DNA of 64,000 nucleotides, taken from Variovorax saccharolyticus (lineage in GTDB: Bacteria; Pseudomonadota; Gammaproteobacteria; Burkholderiales; Burkholderiaceae_C). The position numbers and the translations under genes are program-made. This document shows positions 9,405 through 17,731 of the stretch, piece by piece. The stretch lies in assembly GCF_030316765.1 (NCBI RefSeq), contig NZ_JASZYT010000006.1, forward strand, positions 310,001 to 374,000, in the 5' to 3' direction. Each line of letters begins with the position of its first letter. The first letter of the stretch is position 1. The notes beneath the pieces are model-generated. The model was not told the origin of the DNA. It did not search any database and worked only from the letters and a program-made list of their open reading frames with translations.

Positions 9405-9923
9405 ATGGAAAACATTGACAAGTTCGACCTCGCGATCCTGCAAGAACTGCAGGCCGACGGCCGCCTGACCAACGCCGAGCTTTCGCAGCGCGTGGGCCTG
9501 TCGGCGGCGCCTTGCTGGCGGCGGGTCCGTGCGCTCGAGGAAGCCGGCTACATCAAGGGCTACCACGCCGAGATCGACCGCCACAAGATCGGGCTCGGCG
9601 TGCTGGCCTTCGTGCGCGTCGACACCGAGCGCTCCTCGGGCGAGGCGACGCGCGCGCTCGAGGACGCGATCCGCAAGCTGCCCGAGGTGATCGCCTGCCA
9701 CTACATCAGCGGTACCGGCACCTTCGAGCTGCAGGTGGTTTCACAGGACCTCGACAGCTTCTCGCGCTTCGCGCTCAAGCACCTGCTGAACCTGCCGAAC
9801 GTGAAAGACCTGCACACCAGCTTCTCGCTCGGCGAGGTCAAGGCCAGCCGGTCGCTGCCGCTCGCGCACCTCGCGCCTGCGCGCCCGGCCGAAACCGGAG
9901 GCCGGCAGGGGCGCCGACAATAG
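9405..9923 (+). CDS. Lrp/AsnC family transcriptional regulator
   Basis: Feast/famine regulator of 172 residues. The N-terminal winged helix-turn-helix (about 5-60, with DLAILQELQADGRLTNAELS) is followed by the ligand-binding, oligomer-forming RAM domain (about 68-150, including VIACHYISGTGTFELQV). The ATG at 9405 gives the canonical start MENIDKFDLAILQ; the frame is open further upstream but that sequence is not regulator-like. It is divergent from the 2-oxoacid ferredoxin oxidoreductase at 5628-9233, and by analogy with BkdR/MdeR-type regulators it probably activates that gene in response to an amino acid. The basic tail (GGRQGRRQ) is family-variable. Confidence 0.92.
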   Translation: MENIDKFDLAILQELQADGRLTNAELSQRVGLSAAPCWRRVRALEEAGYIKGYHAEIDRHKIGLGVLAFVRVDTERSSGEATRALEDAIRKLPEVIACHYISGTGTFELQVVSQDLDSFSRFALKHLLNLPNVKDLHTSFSLGEVKASRSLPLAHLAPARPAETGGRQGRRQ

Positions 9924-9929
9924 ACCGCG

Positions 9930-11555
9930 ATGCCGATCTCGCCCCAGGAAAACCCCGTCGCCCCCAACCCGGTGCCCGCCCCGCGCGTCGGGCCCCTCGA
10001 ACCGCTCCGGATTCCGGTGTTCCGCATGTTGTGGAGCACCTGGCTGATCGCCAACGTCTGCATGTGGATGAACGACGTCGCGGCGGCCTGGATGATGACC
10101 TCGCTGACCACCTCGCCGATCTGGGTCGCGCTGGTGCAGTCGGCCTCGACGCTGCCGGTGTTCCTGCTCGGGCTGCCGAGCGGCGCGCTGGCCGACATCC
10201 TCGACCGCCGGCGCTGGCTGGTCGCGACCCAGTTCTGGCTCGCCGGCTCGGCGGTGGTGCTGTGCGCGGCGGTGGTCTTCGACCTCATGAGCGCGCCGCT
10301 GCTGCTGGCGCTGACCTTCGCCAATGGCATCGGCCTGGCGCTGCGCTGGCCGGTGTTCTCGGCCATCGTGCCCGAACTGGTGCCGCGCAGCCACCTGCCC
10401 GCCGCACTGGGCCTCAACGGCATCTCGATGAACGCCTCGCGCATCATCGGCCCGCTGGTTGCCGGCGCGCTGATCGCGAGCGCGGGCACCGTGTGGGTGT
10501 TCGCGTTCAACGCGGTGCTGTGCGTCGCCTCGGGCTTCGTCGTGCTGCACTGGCGCCGCGAGCACACGCCCAACCCGCTGGGCCGGGAGCGCCTGATCAG
10601 CGCGATGCGGGTCGGCGTGCAGTTCGTGCGCCAGTCGCACCGCATGCGCGCGGTGCTGGCGCGAATCTCGATCTTCTTCCTGCATTCGACCGCCCTGCTG
10701 GCGCTGCTGCCGCTGCTGGCGCGCAACCTCAAGGGCGGCGGTGCCGGCACCTTCACGCTGCTGCTGGCAGCGATGGGGTCGGGCGCGATCGTGGCGGTGC
10801 TGTTCCTGCCGCGGCTGCGCCAGGCGCTGGTGCGCGACCAGCTGGTGCTGCGCGGCATGCTGCTGCAGTCGGGTGCCACCGCCGTCATGGCGGTCGCGCC
10901 GAATGCCTGGGTGGCGGTGCCCGCGATGTTCCTCGGCGGCATGGCCTGGATCACGGTCGCCAATTCGCTGTCGGTGTCGGCGCAGCTGGCGCTGCCCGAC
11001 TGGGTGCGCGCACGCGGCATGTCGATGTACCAGATGGCGATCATGGGCGCCAGCGCCCTCGGCGCGGCGCTCTGGGGACAGGTGGCGGAACTCAGCTCGA
11101 TCTACATCAGCCTGGGGATCGCAGCGGTCACCGGCGTGCTGGGCATGGGGCTGGCGCTGCGCTACGTGACCGACGGCGCAGGCGAGGACGACGACACCAG
11201 CCCGGCGCGGCACGGCTGGGCTGCCGGTCCGCCGGCCAGCGCGCCGGACGAGGCCGGCCGGGTGGTGATCACGGTCGAATACCTGATCGATCCGGCGCGC
11301 GCCGCCGCCTTCCACCTCGTGATGCACGAGACCCGGCGCGCGCGGCTGAGCCAGGGCGCGATCGGCTGGGAGCTGCTGCACGACATCGCCGAGCCCGGCC
11401 GCTACCTGGAGCAGATCGTCGACGAGTCATGGACCGAGCACCTGCGCCGCTTCCACCGCGCGACCGCGGCCGACATGGCGCTGCGCGAGCGGCGGCTGGC
11501 CTTCCACAAGGGCGAGACGCTGCCGGTCGTGACGCGCTATATCGTTCACCGCTGA
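9930..11555 (+). CDS. MFS transporter with C-terminal soluble domain
   Basis: Inner-membrane exporter of the MFS_3 / transmembrane secretion effector type, related to EntS. About the first 410 residues hold 10-12 hydrophobic helices, with the MFS signature near ADILDRRRWLVATQFW between helices 2 and 3. After a Pro/Ala-rich linker, the last 100 residues (from VVITVEYLIDPARAAAF) form a soluble domain resembling dimeric alpha-beta barrel, antibiotic-monooxygenase-like folds, which is usual for the long members of this family. The 541-residue length fits that architecture. Start ATG at 9930, six bases after the Lrp gene stop, so the two may be cotranscribed. The substrate is unknown. Confidence 0.88.
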   Translation: MPISPQENPVAPNPVPAPRVGPLEPLRIPVFRMLWSTWLIANVCMWMNDVAAAWMMTSLTTSPIWVALVQSASTLPVFLLGLPSGALADILDRRRWLVATQFWLAGSAVVLCAAVVFDLMSAPLLLALTFANGIGLALRWPVFSAIVPELVPRSHLPAALGLNGISMNASRIIGPLVAGALIASAGTVWVFAFNAVLCVASGFVVLHWRREHTPNPLGRERLISAMRVGVQFVRQSHRMRAVLARISIFFLHSTALLALLPLLARNLKGGGAGTFTLLLAAMGSGAIVAVLFLPRLRQALVRDQLVLRGMLLQSGATAVMAVAPNAWVAVPAMFLGGMAWITVANSLSVSAQLALPDWVRARGMSMYQMAIMGASALGAALWGQVAELSSIYISLGIAAVTGVLGMGLALRYVTDGAGEDDDTSPARHGWAAGPPASAPDEAGRVVITVEYLIDPARAAAFHLVMHETRRARLSQGAIGWELLHDIAEPGRYLEQIVDESWTEHLRRFHRATAADMALRERRLAFHKGETLPVVTRYIVHR

Positions 11556-11557
11556 AT

Positions 11558-11582
11558 TTCGCAGGTCGAAAAAGGCTGCGAA
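11558..11582. promoter_or_regulatory. Inverted repeat upstream of the antitoxin gene
   Basis: Perfect arms TTCGCAG (11558-11564) and CTGCGAA (11576-11582), separated by 11 bases, lie just after the MFS stop and 70 bp before the antitoxin start. It may be an autoregulatory operator of the toxin-antitoxin pair or a stem at the end of the MFS transcript; there is no U-tract after it. Confidence 0.35.
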
Positions 11583-11652
11583 TGGTCCGGAAGCGAAACC
11601 TACGGTACAACCGGAGAACCGAACCACGCAATTCCCGGCAAGGAGCCTCTAC

Positions 11653-11910
11653 ATGGCCACCGTTCAAATCAATCTCCCGGACGCACTGGCGCAGCGGGCG
11701 CGCAGCGAAGGCTTGCTGTCCGACGACGCCATTCAGCGGCTGCTCGAAGACGCCATGCGTCGCCAAGCCGGCCGCAGGCTGATGCAGGTGGCCGAGCGCC
11801 TGCATTCGGCCGGCATCGAACCCATGACCGAGGAAGAGATCGACGGCGAGATCCAAGCCGCGCGCGCCGAACGGCGCGCAGCCCAAACCAGGCCACCGCA
11901 TTCTCAGTGA
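11653..11910 (+). CDS. Putative antitoxin of a PIN-domain toxin-antitoxin pair
   Basis: Small protein (85 residues) starting MATVQINLPDALAQRARSEG, a beta-strand followed by helix as in ribbon-helix-helix or related antitoxins, then a charged helical tail (EEEIDGEIQAARAERRAAQ) suited to wrapping a toxin. A good AAGGAG ribosome-binding site precedes the ATG. Its stop overlaps the start of the PIN gene by four bases (ATGA at 11907-11910), the usual translational coupling of antitoxin and toxin. The antitoxin role is inferred mainly from the partner. Confidence 0.75.
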   Translation: MATVQINLPDALAQRARSEGLLSDDAIQRLLEDAMRRQAGRRLMQVAERLHSAGIEPMTEEEIDGEIQAARAERRAAQTRPPHSQ

Positions 11911-12323
11911 AGCTCGTCCTGGACACCAACGTCATCGTCTCGGCACTGATCTGGGGCGGTGAGCCCTACAAGTTGATCCGAGCGGCCACTGAAGGCGATA
12001 TCGAGTTGTACGCATCTCCAGCGTTGCTGGCCGAACTGCGGGACGTGCTCGGACGTGAACACCTCGCCCTGCGCCTGCAGCAGCAGCGCTCTTCGGTCGA
12101 GCAGGCCATCGACCTGTATGGCGAACTGGCTATCGTCGTCTCGCCGCTGGCCACTCCGCGCGCAGTGCCGGATGACCCGGACGACGACCACATCATCGCC
12201 GCAGCCGTCGCCGGCCGGGCCGACTTGATCGTCAGTGGCGACCGACACCTGCTGAGCATGGGCAGTCACGACGGAGTCGCCATCGTGACCGTCCGGGATG
12301 CAGTTGACCGAATCCCGCGCTGA
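11907..12323 (+). CDS. PIN-domain toxin (putative ribonuclease)
   Basis: PIN-fold protein of 138 residues belonging to the putative toxin-antitoxin PIN family. It begins MKLVLDTNVIVSALIWGG, supplying the first acidic residue (D6) and the conserved Asn/Thr context; further acids are E43 in LLAELRDVL, and the DDPDDDHIIAAAVAGRADLIVSGDRHLL block (about 88-115) with the remaining metal-binding aspartates. It should act as a Mg2+-dependent ribonuclease held inactive by the upstream antitoxin. Base composition looks somewhat less GC-rich than the flanking oxidase and transporter genes, in keeping with a mobile module inserted between them. Confidence 0.87.
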   Translation: MKLVLDTNVIVSALIWGGEPYKLIRAATEGDIELYASPALLAELRDVLGREHLALRLQQQRSSVEQAIDLYGELAIVVSPLATPRAVPDDPDDDHIIAAAVAGRADLIVSGDRHLLSMGSHDGVAIVTVRDAVDRIPR

Positions 12324-12356
12324 CGGGCCCTGAGAGAGGGTACATTCAGCAACTGT

Positions 12357-12671
12357 TCAGTGGAAGAACAGCAGCCGCGTCAGCAGCGTGTGCCCGGCCT
12401 CCGCGAACATCAGCCCGACCAGCACCAGCAGGCACAGCGGCGGCAGCAAGATTGCGTAGACCAGCGCCATCCGCTCCCAGGCCATGTGCATGAAGACCGC
12501 CACGATCAGCCCTGCCTTCAGCAGCATGAAGACGATGATCAGGCCCCAGCGCAGCAAGCCCTGGAAGTGGAAGTAGTCGACCAGGTACGACAGCGTGCTG
12601 AGCACGAACAGCAGCCCCCAGATCTTGAGGTAGAGGCTGATCGGATGTTGCTGGCCGGTGCCCGGATTCAT
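12357..12671 (-). CDS. Cytochrome c oxidase subunit IV
   Basis: Small integral membrane protein (104 residues) with three hydrophobic helices: KIWGLLFVLSTLSYLVDYF, the segment following RWGLIIVFMLLKAGLIVAV, and ALVYAILLPPLCLLVLVGLM. This matches the prokaryotic subunit IV (COX4_pro) family; the HFHFQG-like loop and the FMHMAWE stretch after helix 2 are typical. It is last in the caa3 oxidase operon, eight bases after the larger subunit III gene. I chose the ATG at 12671 (MNPGTGQQHPISLYLKIWG). It supports assembly or stability and has no catalytic residues. Confidence 0.9.
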   Translation of the reverse strand: MNPGTGQQHPISLYLKIWGLLFVLSTLSYLVDYFHFQGLLRWGLIIVFMLLKAGLIVAVFMHMAWERMALVYAILLPPLCLLVLVGLMFAEAGHTLLTRLLFFH

Positions 12672-12679
12672 GATCGACC

Positions 12680-13378
12680 TCACCACAGATAGAACAGCGC
12701 GAAGATGAACACCCACACGAGATCGACGAAGTGCCAGTACAGGCCGGCGATCTCGACGATCTGGTAGTTGCCGCTGCGGTCGTAGTCGCCGCGGATCAGC
12801 TTGAAGGCCACGATGAACAGGAAGATCACGCCGCCCGTGACGTGCAGTCCGTGGAAGCCGGTGATCATGAAGAAGGCCGAGCCGAACTGCGCCGCTCCCA
12901 TCGGATTGCCCCAGGGCCGCACGCCCTCCTCGATGATCAGCTTGGACCACTCGAAGGCCTGCATTCCGACGAAGATCTCGCCGCAGGTGGCGGTCACGAG
13001 CATCAGCGTGGCGGCGTTCACGCGGTCGTGCCGGTAAGCGAAGTTGACGGCCATCGCCATGGTGCCGCTGCTGCTGATGAGCACGAAGGTCATGATCGCG
13101 ATCAGCAGCAGCGGAATGTCGGCCCCGCCCACATGGAGCGCGAACACCTCGCTCGGATTGGGCCACGACGCGGTGGTCGACACGCGCACCGTCATGTAGC
13201 CGGTGAGGAAGCAGCTGAAGACGAAGGTGTCGCTCAGCAGGAAGATCCACATCATCGCCTTGCCCCACGAGACGTGGAAGGCCTGGCGGTCGGAAGACCA
13301 GTCGGCGATCAGGCCGCGCCAGCCGTCCAGGCCGATGCCTTGCAAGGGTGGGGGTGCCGCGATGGAAGCGCTGTGCAT
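12680..13378 (-). CDS. ctaE: Cytochrome c oxidase subunit III
   Basis: Seven-helix core subunit of a heme-copper oxidase, 232 residues. Conserved segments include FSCFLTGYMTVRVS, EIFVGMQAFEWSKLI, FFMITGFHGLHVTGGV and the C-terminal GLYWHFVDLVWVFIFALFYL, all typical of subunit III. The ATG at 13378 is preceded by GAGGAGGC, a strong ribosome-binding site; the frame is open further upstream but only into the previous gene's territory. It is cotranscribed with subunits II, I and a second, shorter subunit III-like gene immediately upstream. Confidence 0.92.
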   Translation of the reverse strand: MHSASIAAPPPLQGIGLDGWRGLIADWSSDRQAFHVSWGKAMMWIFLLSDTFVFSCFLTGYMTVRVSTTASWPNPSEVFALHVGGADIPLLLIAIMTFVLISSSGTMAMAVNFAYRHDRVNAATLMLVTATCGEIFVGMQAFEWSKLIIEEGVRPWGNPMGAAQFGSAFFMITGFHGLHVTGGVIFLFIVAFKLIRGDYDRSGNYQIVEIAGLYWHFVDLVWVFIFALFYLW

Positions 13379-13388
13379 GGATGCCTCC

Positions 13389-14009
13389 TCAAGCCGTGCC
13401 GCAGATGAAGCGCGCCACCTCCGGCGTGACCCAGGCGAGCAGCGCGAACAACACGAGCCACACCGCCAGCATGAAATGCCAGTAGCGGCCACAGAGCGCG
13501 ATCCGCCAAGCGGCCTCGGCAGGCCGGCGCCGGACGGCGCGCGCGATCCACGCCCAGGCGGCCAGGCCGCCGGCGAGATGAAGCCCGTGCATCGCGGTCA
13601 GCAGATAGAAGAAGCTTCCTGCCGGATTGCCGGCCGGCATCACCTGCGCGCTCCACAAGGCTTGCCAGGCCCACAGCTGCGCGCCCAGGAACATCAGCGC
13701 GAACAGGCCTCCGGCCCACAGCAGCCGGCGGGCCCGCGACGAGTCGGCGGCGCGCGCGGCGCGGCGTGCCTGTTCCAGCGCCACGCTGCCGGCGACCAGC
13801 AGCGAGGTGCTGAGCCACAGCTGCCAGGGCAGGGCGAGGCTCACGGCGTCGCTGCTGTTCATGCGCATCACGTAGGCCGTGATGAAGAGCGAGAACAAGG
13901 CGGTGGCGACGCCCATGAAGACCCACAGGCCGATGCTGGCCGCGCTGGCGCGCGCATCGCGCCGCGGGCTGCTGCGGTCGGCGCCGGCCAGGACGAGCGA
14001 CGCCGTCAT
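13389..14009 (-). CDS. Second cytochrome c oxidase subunit III-like protein
   Basis: A 206-residue membrane protein with five or so helices and subunit III hallmarks (GSFFYLLTAMHGLHLAGGLAA and CGRYWHFMLAVWLVLFALL) but clearly different from the subunit III encoded next to it. The ATG at 14009 overlaps the subunit I stop (ATGA), so translation is coupled. Some caa3-type clusters carry two subunit III paralogues; whether both join the same complex is unknown. It ends 10 bases before the next gene. Confidence 0.85.
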   Translation of the reverse strand: MTASLVLAGADRSSPRRDARASAASIGLWVFMGVATALFSLFITAYVMRMNSSDAVSLALPWQLWLSTSLLVAGSVALEQARRAARAADSSRARRLLWAGGLFALMFLGAQLWAWQALWSAQVMPAGNPAGSFFYLLTAMHGLHLAGGLAAWAWIARAVRRRPAEAAWRIALCGRYWHFMLAVWLVLFALLAWVTPEVARFICGTA

Positions 14010-15763
14010 GCCGGAGCACCTCGGGTTTCGCCCGCGTCGCCCGGGTCGCCATGGGCCTCGGGTTCCAGGCCGCCGGCCTCGGGCGGCGCATTCTGCGGGA
14101 TGAAGTCCTCCTTCGCGCCCGGCACGCCGTAGGCGTAGGCCCAGCGGAAGACCACCGGCAGCTGCGGCCCCCAGTTGCCATGGCCCGGGGGCGTCTCGGG
14201 CGTCTGCCATTCGAGCGAAGCGGCACGCCACGGATTGGCATCCGCGGGCCTGCCGCGCCAGGCACTCCATGCGAGGTTGACGATGAAGAGGGCCTGGCCC
14301 ACGCCGACGATCAGCGCGACCACCGTGATGAAGGCATTGAGGCTGAATGCCGACGGCGGGATGAAGGCGTAGCCGTCGAAGTTGTAGTAGCGCCGCGGCA
14401 TGCCCAGCACGCCGAGGTAGTGCATCGGGAAATAGATCGCGTAGGTGCCGAGGAAGGTGATCCAGAAATGCCAATGGCCGAGGCGGTCGTCGAGCATGCG
14501 GCCGGTGACCTTGGGGAACCAGTGGTAGATGCCGCCGAACACGACCAGCAGCGGCGCCACGCCCATCACCATGTGGAAGTGCGCGACCACGAAGTAGGTG
14601 CCCGACAGCGGGATGTCGACGCTCACGTTGCCCAGGAACAGCCCGGTCAGCCCGCCGATCGCGAAGGTGCAGACGAAGGCCAGTGCGAACAGCATCGGCA
14701 CCGACAGGTGTATGTCGCCGCGCCACAGGGTCAGGAGCCAGTTGTAGACCTTGATGGCGGTGGGCACGGCGATGATCAGCGTGGTGGTCGCGAAGAAGAA
14801 GCCGAAGTACGGGTTCATGCCGCTCACGAACATGTGGTGCGCCCAGACCACCACGCTGAGTCCGCCGATCGCCACGATGGCCCAGACCATCATGCGGTAG
14901 CCGAAGATGCTCTTGCGCGCGTGCACGCTGATCAGGTCGGACACGATGCCGAAGGCGGGCAGCGCCACGATGTAGACCTCGGGATGGCCGAAGAACCAGA
15001 ACAGGTGCTGGAACAGCAGCGGGCTGCCGCCCTTGTAGCTCGTCACCTGCCCCATCGACACCAGCGCCGGCATGAAGAAGCTGGTGCCGAGCGTCCGGTC
15101 CATCAGCAGCATCACTCCGCTGACGAACAGCGCCGGAAAGCCCAGCAGCGCGAGGATGGTGGCCACGAAAATGCCCCAGACGGTCAGCGGCATGCGCAGC
15201 AAGGTCATGCCTTCGCAGCGGGCCTGGAGCACGGTCGTCACGTAGTTGAGGCCGCCCATCGTGGTCGCCACGATGAAGATCACCAGCGACACCAGCATCA
15301 GCACGATGCCGCCCGAGTGGCCCGGCGTGCCGGGCAGGATCGACTGCGGCGGATACAGCGTCCAGCCCGCGCCGGTAGGTCCGCCCTCGACGAAGAAGCT
15401 CGCCATCAGGACCACCACCGACAGCAGGTAGACCCAGAAGCTCAGCATGTTGAGGTAGGGAAAGACCATGTCCCGCGCGCCGACCATGAGCGGAATCATG
15501 TAGTTGCCGAAGCCGCCGAGGAACAGCGCCGTGAGCAGGTAGATCACCATGATCATCCCGTGCATGGTCACGAACTGGTAGTAGCGCTCGGGGTTGATGA
15601 ACTCGAACTGCCCGGGGAAGCCGAGCTGCAGCCGCATCAGGTTGGACAGCACCAGGCCCACGACGCCCACCGCGATGGCGGTGCAGGCGTACTGGATAGC
15701 GATCACCTTGTGGTCCTGGCTCCAGACGTAGTGCGTGAGGAAGGCCTTGGTTGCGGGCTTCAT
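14006..15763 (-). CDS. ctaD: Cytochrome c oxidase subunit I (A-type heme-copper oxidase)
   Basis: Catalytic subunit (585 residues) that reduces O2 to water at the heme a3-CuB centre and pumps protons. Visible ligands and channel residues: the FFGHPEVYIVALP block near residue 258 (CuB His, the Glu of the D-channel and the Tyr crosslinked to His, so type A1), WAHHMFVSGM near 306 (two CuB His) and VVAHFHMVMG near 395 (heme a3 and heme a His). Twelve or more membrane helices. The C-terminus is a charged, Glu- and Gly-rich tail. Its start overlaps the subunit II stop by four bases. Heme a synthase and Cox11-type assembly genes are not in this cluster. Confidence 0.96.
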   Translation of the reverse strand: MKPATKAFLTHYVWSQDHKVIAIQYACTAIAVGVVGLVLSNLMRLQLGFPGQFEFINPERYYQFVTMHGMIMVIYLLTALFLGGFGNYMIPLMVGARDMVFPYLNMLSFWVYLLSVVVLMASFFVEGGPTGAGWTLYPPQSILPGTPGHSGGIVLMLVSLVIFIVATTMGGLNYVTTVLQARCEGMTLLRMPLTVWGIFVATILALLGFPALFVSGVMLLMDRTLGTSFFMPALVSMGQVTSYKGGSPLLFQHLFWFFGHPEVYIVALPAFGIVSDLISVHARKSIFGYRMMVWAIVAIGGLSVVVWAHHMFVSGMNPYFGFFFATTTLIIAVPTAIKVYNWLLTLWRGDIHLSVPMLFALAFVCTFAIGGLTGLFLGNVSVDIPLSGTYFVVAHFHMVMGVAPLLVVFGGIYHWFPKVTGRMLDDRLGHWHFWITFLGTYAIYFPMHYLGVLGMPRRYYNFDGYAFIPPSAFSLNAFITVVALIVGVGQALFIVNLAWSAWRGRPADANPWRAASLEWQTPETPPGHGNWGPQLPVVFRWAYAYGVPGAKEDFIPQNAPPEAGGLEPEAHGDPGDAGETRGAPA

Positions 15764-16908
15764 CGCTGGCCCCCCTGTCCGGTCGAGGCCTGCGCCGGCG
15801 GGCTGCCCAGGCTCTGGATATAGGCCACCAGCGCCGCCAGCTCTTCTTCGCTCAGCTCGATCTGCGGCATCACGGGCGCGAAGCCCTTGACGCGGCGGGC
15901 CTTCGGGTCGCGGATGAAGGCGCGCAGATAGCTTTCGTCGACCAGCGCGGTCGAGCCGTCCGCCATGGTTTCGGTCTTGCCGTAGAGCCCCTTCCAGGTC
16001 GGCCCGACGCGCGGGCTGCCGTCGATCGTGTGGCAGGCCGCGCAGCCCTTCGCGTCGGCCAGCGCGCGGCCCTGCTCGACCCGGGAGCCGGCACCGCCGC
16101 CGGCCGGGGCGGCCAGCTTGACCTGGGTGTCGGCGAAGGTGGGCAGCGCCGCCTGCCAGGCCTTGAAGACCGCGGCGTCCTCCACCACCACGAAGCCGCG
16201 CATGTTGGGATGGCCGACGCCGCAGAGCTGCGCGCAGAGCGCCTCGTAGCGTCCGGCCACCGTCGGCGTGAACCAGAAGCGGCTGACCTGCCCCGGCACC
16301 GTGTTCATGCGGGCGCGGAACGATGGCACGAAGAAGTCGTGCAGCACGTCGTGCGAACGCATCAGCACCAGCACCGGCTTGCCGAGCGGCAGATGCACCT
16401 CGTCGGCGCCGACCAGCAGGTCGTCCTGCCCGGCCGGGTCGGCGGGGTCGAGCCCGAACGGATTGCCGGCACTGACGAAGCGGGCATCCGTCGCACCCAG
16501 CCGGCCGTCAGGGCCCGGGAAACGGAAGCGCCATTGCCATTGCTGGCTCACGACCTCGAGCACCAGGGAATCGTGCGGCTCCCTCACGTAGTTCGCGTAG
16601 ACCACCAGGCCGGGGGCCAGCAGCGCCATGATGCCGATCGTGGTGCCGCCGATCAGCCAGCGCTCCAGCCGCTTGCTCTCGGGCTGCGCCGGTGCCCGGC
16701 GACCTTCCGTGTGGCGGAAGCGGAGCAGCGTGTAGACCATGAACAGATTGATGGCGACGAAGAAGGCGCCGGTGATCACCAGCGTGATCGTCAGCGTGTC
16801 GTCCATCGGCTGCCAGTTCGACGCCAGCGGCGTGGTCCACCACGGGTTGAAGACGTGAAACAGCAGCGAGCCGATCACGATGAGCAACAGGGCGGCCGCC
16901 ATGATCAT
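15760..16908 (-). CDS. ctaC: Cytochrome c oxidase subunit II with fused cytochrome c (caa3 type)
   Basis: 382-residue subunit II: two N-terminal membrane helices, a periplasmic cupredoxin domain with the binuclear CuA site (CAQLCGVGHPNM, about residue 225, preceded by the SHDVLHDFFVPSF His), and a C-terminal class I cytochrome c domain with the heme motif CAACH (about 288) and an axial Met in FAPVMPQIE. The fusion makes this a caa3 oxidase that accepts electrons directly into its own heme c. First gene of the coxII-I-III'-III-IV operon. Start ATG at 16908; the N-terminal MIMAAALLLIVIGSLLFHVF is hydrophobic as expected. Confidence 0.95.
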   Translation of the reverse strand: MIMAAALLLIVIGSLLFHVFNPWWTTPLASNWQPMDDTLTITLVITGAFFVAINLFMVYTLLRFRHTEGRRAPAQPESKRLERWLIGGTTIGIMALLAPGLVVYANYVREPHDSLVLEVVSQQWQWRFRFPGPDGRLGATDARFVSAGNPFGLDPADPAGQDDLLVGADEVHLPLGKPVLVLMRSHDVLHDFFVPSFRARMNTVPGQVSRFWFTPTVAGRYEALCAQLCGVGHPNMRGFVVVEDAAVFKAWQAALPTFADTQVKLAAPAGGGAGSRVEQGRALADAKGCAACHTIDGSPRVGPTWKGLYGKTETMADGSTALVDESYLRAFIRDPKARRVKGFAPVMPQIELSEEELAALVAYIQSLGSPPAQASTGQGGQR

Positions 16909-16955
16909 GTGCGTGTCCCCGGCTCCTCATCGGCGTCCAGCCCCGCCCGCCCGCT

Positions 16956-17471
16956 TCAGCGGAACGCCGGGATCTGCCCTTCCTCGCCCTCGAAACGGGC
17001 CTCGGGATGGGCGGTCTGCAGCATGTCCTCGACCTCCCGCACGCGCGCGGCCGGCAGGTCCACCATGAGCAGGATCTGGCCTTCTGCGATCGCGCCCTCG
17101 AAGCGCTGCAGCCGCGGACTCGGGATCGATATGCCGACCATGCTGGCCGACCAGGCGCCGACCGCGCCGCCCAGCACGCCGACCAGCGCCGCAAACTCCC
17201 ATTCGGGGCCTTCGCCGAAGAGCGGGAACACCAGCGCCGCCACGAGGCCGGCGGCGATGCCGCAGGCGGTGCCGAGCAGCCACCCGGTCTTGGCGGCATG
17301 GACGACATCCGAGGTCTGCCACACGTTCGCCGCGTGGAGGCCGGTCATGTCCATGCCCTCCGGGCCGGCGAAGTGGATGTGCGCGACGTCGACGCGGGCC
17401 TGCCGCAGATCGTGCATGGCTCGCCTGGCGCTCGCCAGGTCCGGCATCAGCCAGTAGATGCGTCTCTTCAT
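16956..17471 (-). CDS. DUF1269-like membrane protein
   Basis: Protein of 171 residues with a soluble alpha/beta N-terminal part (MKRRIYWLMPDLASARRAM; about 1-55), two glycine-rich hydrophobic stretches (TGWLLGTACGIAAGLVAALV and ALVGVLGGAVGAWSASMVGI, about 60-115) and a soluble C-terminus ending in HPEARFEGEEGQIPAFR. This resembles DUF1269-type, glycine-zipper membrane proteins. The ATG at 17471 has an AGGAGGGT ribosome-binding site. It is the promoter-proximal gene before the caa3 operon, 47 bp upstream of subunit II. No function is known; an envelope or stress role is only a guess. Confidence 0.7.
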   Translation of the reverse strand: MKRRIYWLMPDLASARRAMHDLRQARVDVAHIHFAGPEGMDMTGLHAANVWQTSDVVHAAKTGWLLGTACGIAAGLVAALVFPLFGEGPEWEFAALVGVLGGAVGAWSASMVGISIPSPRLQRFEGAIAEGQILLMVDLPAARVREVEDMLQTAHPEARFEGEEGQIPAFR

Positions 17472-17660
17472 GGCACCCTCCTTTTCGTCAGGCGACGGGT
17501 CAAGGAACCATGGATGACTTATAGGCCCATGGGGAAGCGTTATCAAGTGGGCGCCGCGCCGCCCTTCGGCCCGGGAGCGCCCCAGACGCAGTCATTTGAC
17601 CGAATGCTCTGATTTCAGTTGTCGCTTGCGGCTTGTTGCAAAGTCCCGTTGCTTTTCTCG

Positions 17661-17688
17661 GGTAAACGATAGCTCGTCTTTTTTTACC
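17661..17688. promoter_or_regulatory. Inverted repeat in divergent promoter region, candidate TetR operator
   Basis: Arms GGTAAA (17661-17666) and TTTACC (17683-17688) separated by 16 bases, 44 bp before the creatininase-like gene, in an AT-richer stretch. It could be an operator for the RutR-like regulator at the end of this operon. The arms are short, so this is a weak call. The rest of the 260-bp divergent gap shows no promoter I can assign with confidence. Confidence 0.3.
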
Positions 17689-17731
17689 GAATGGATAATT
17701 TAGCTTCCTTCACGATGCAGGAGCGCCCTTC

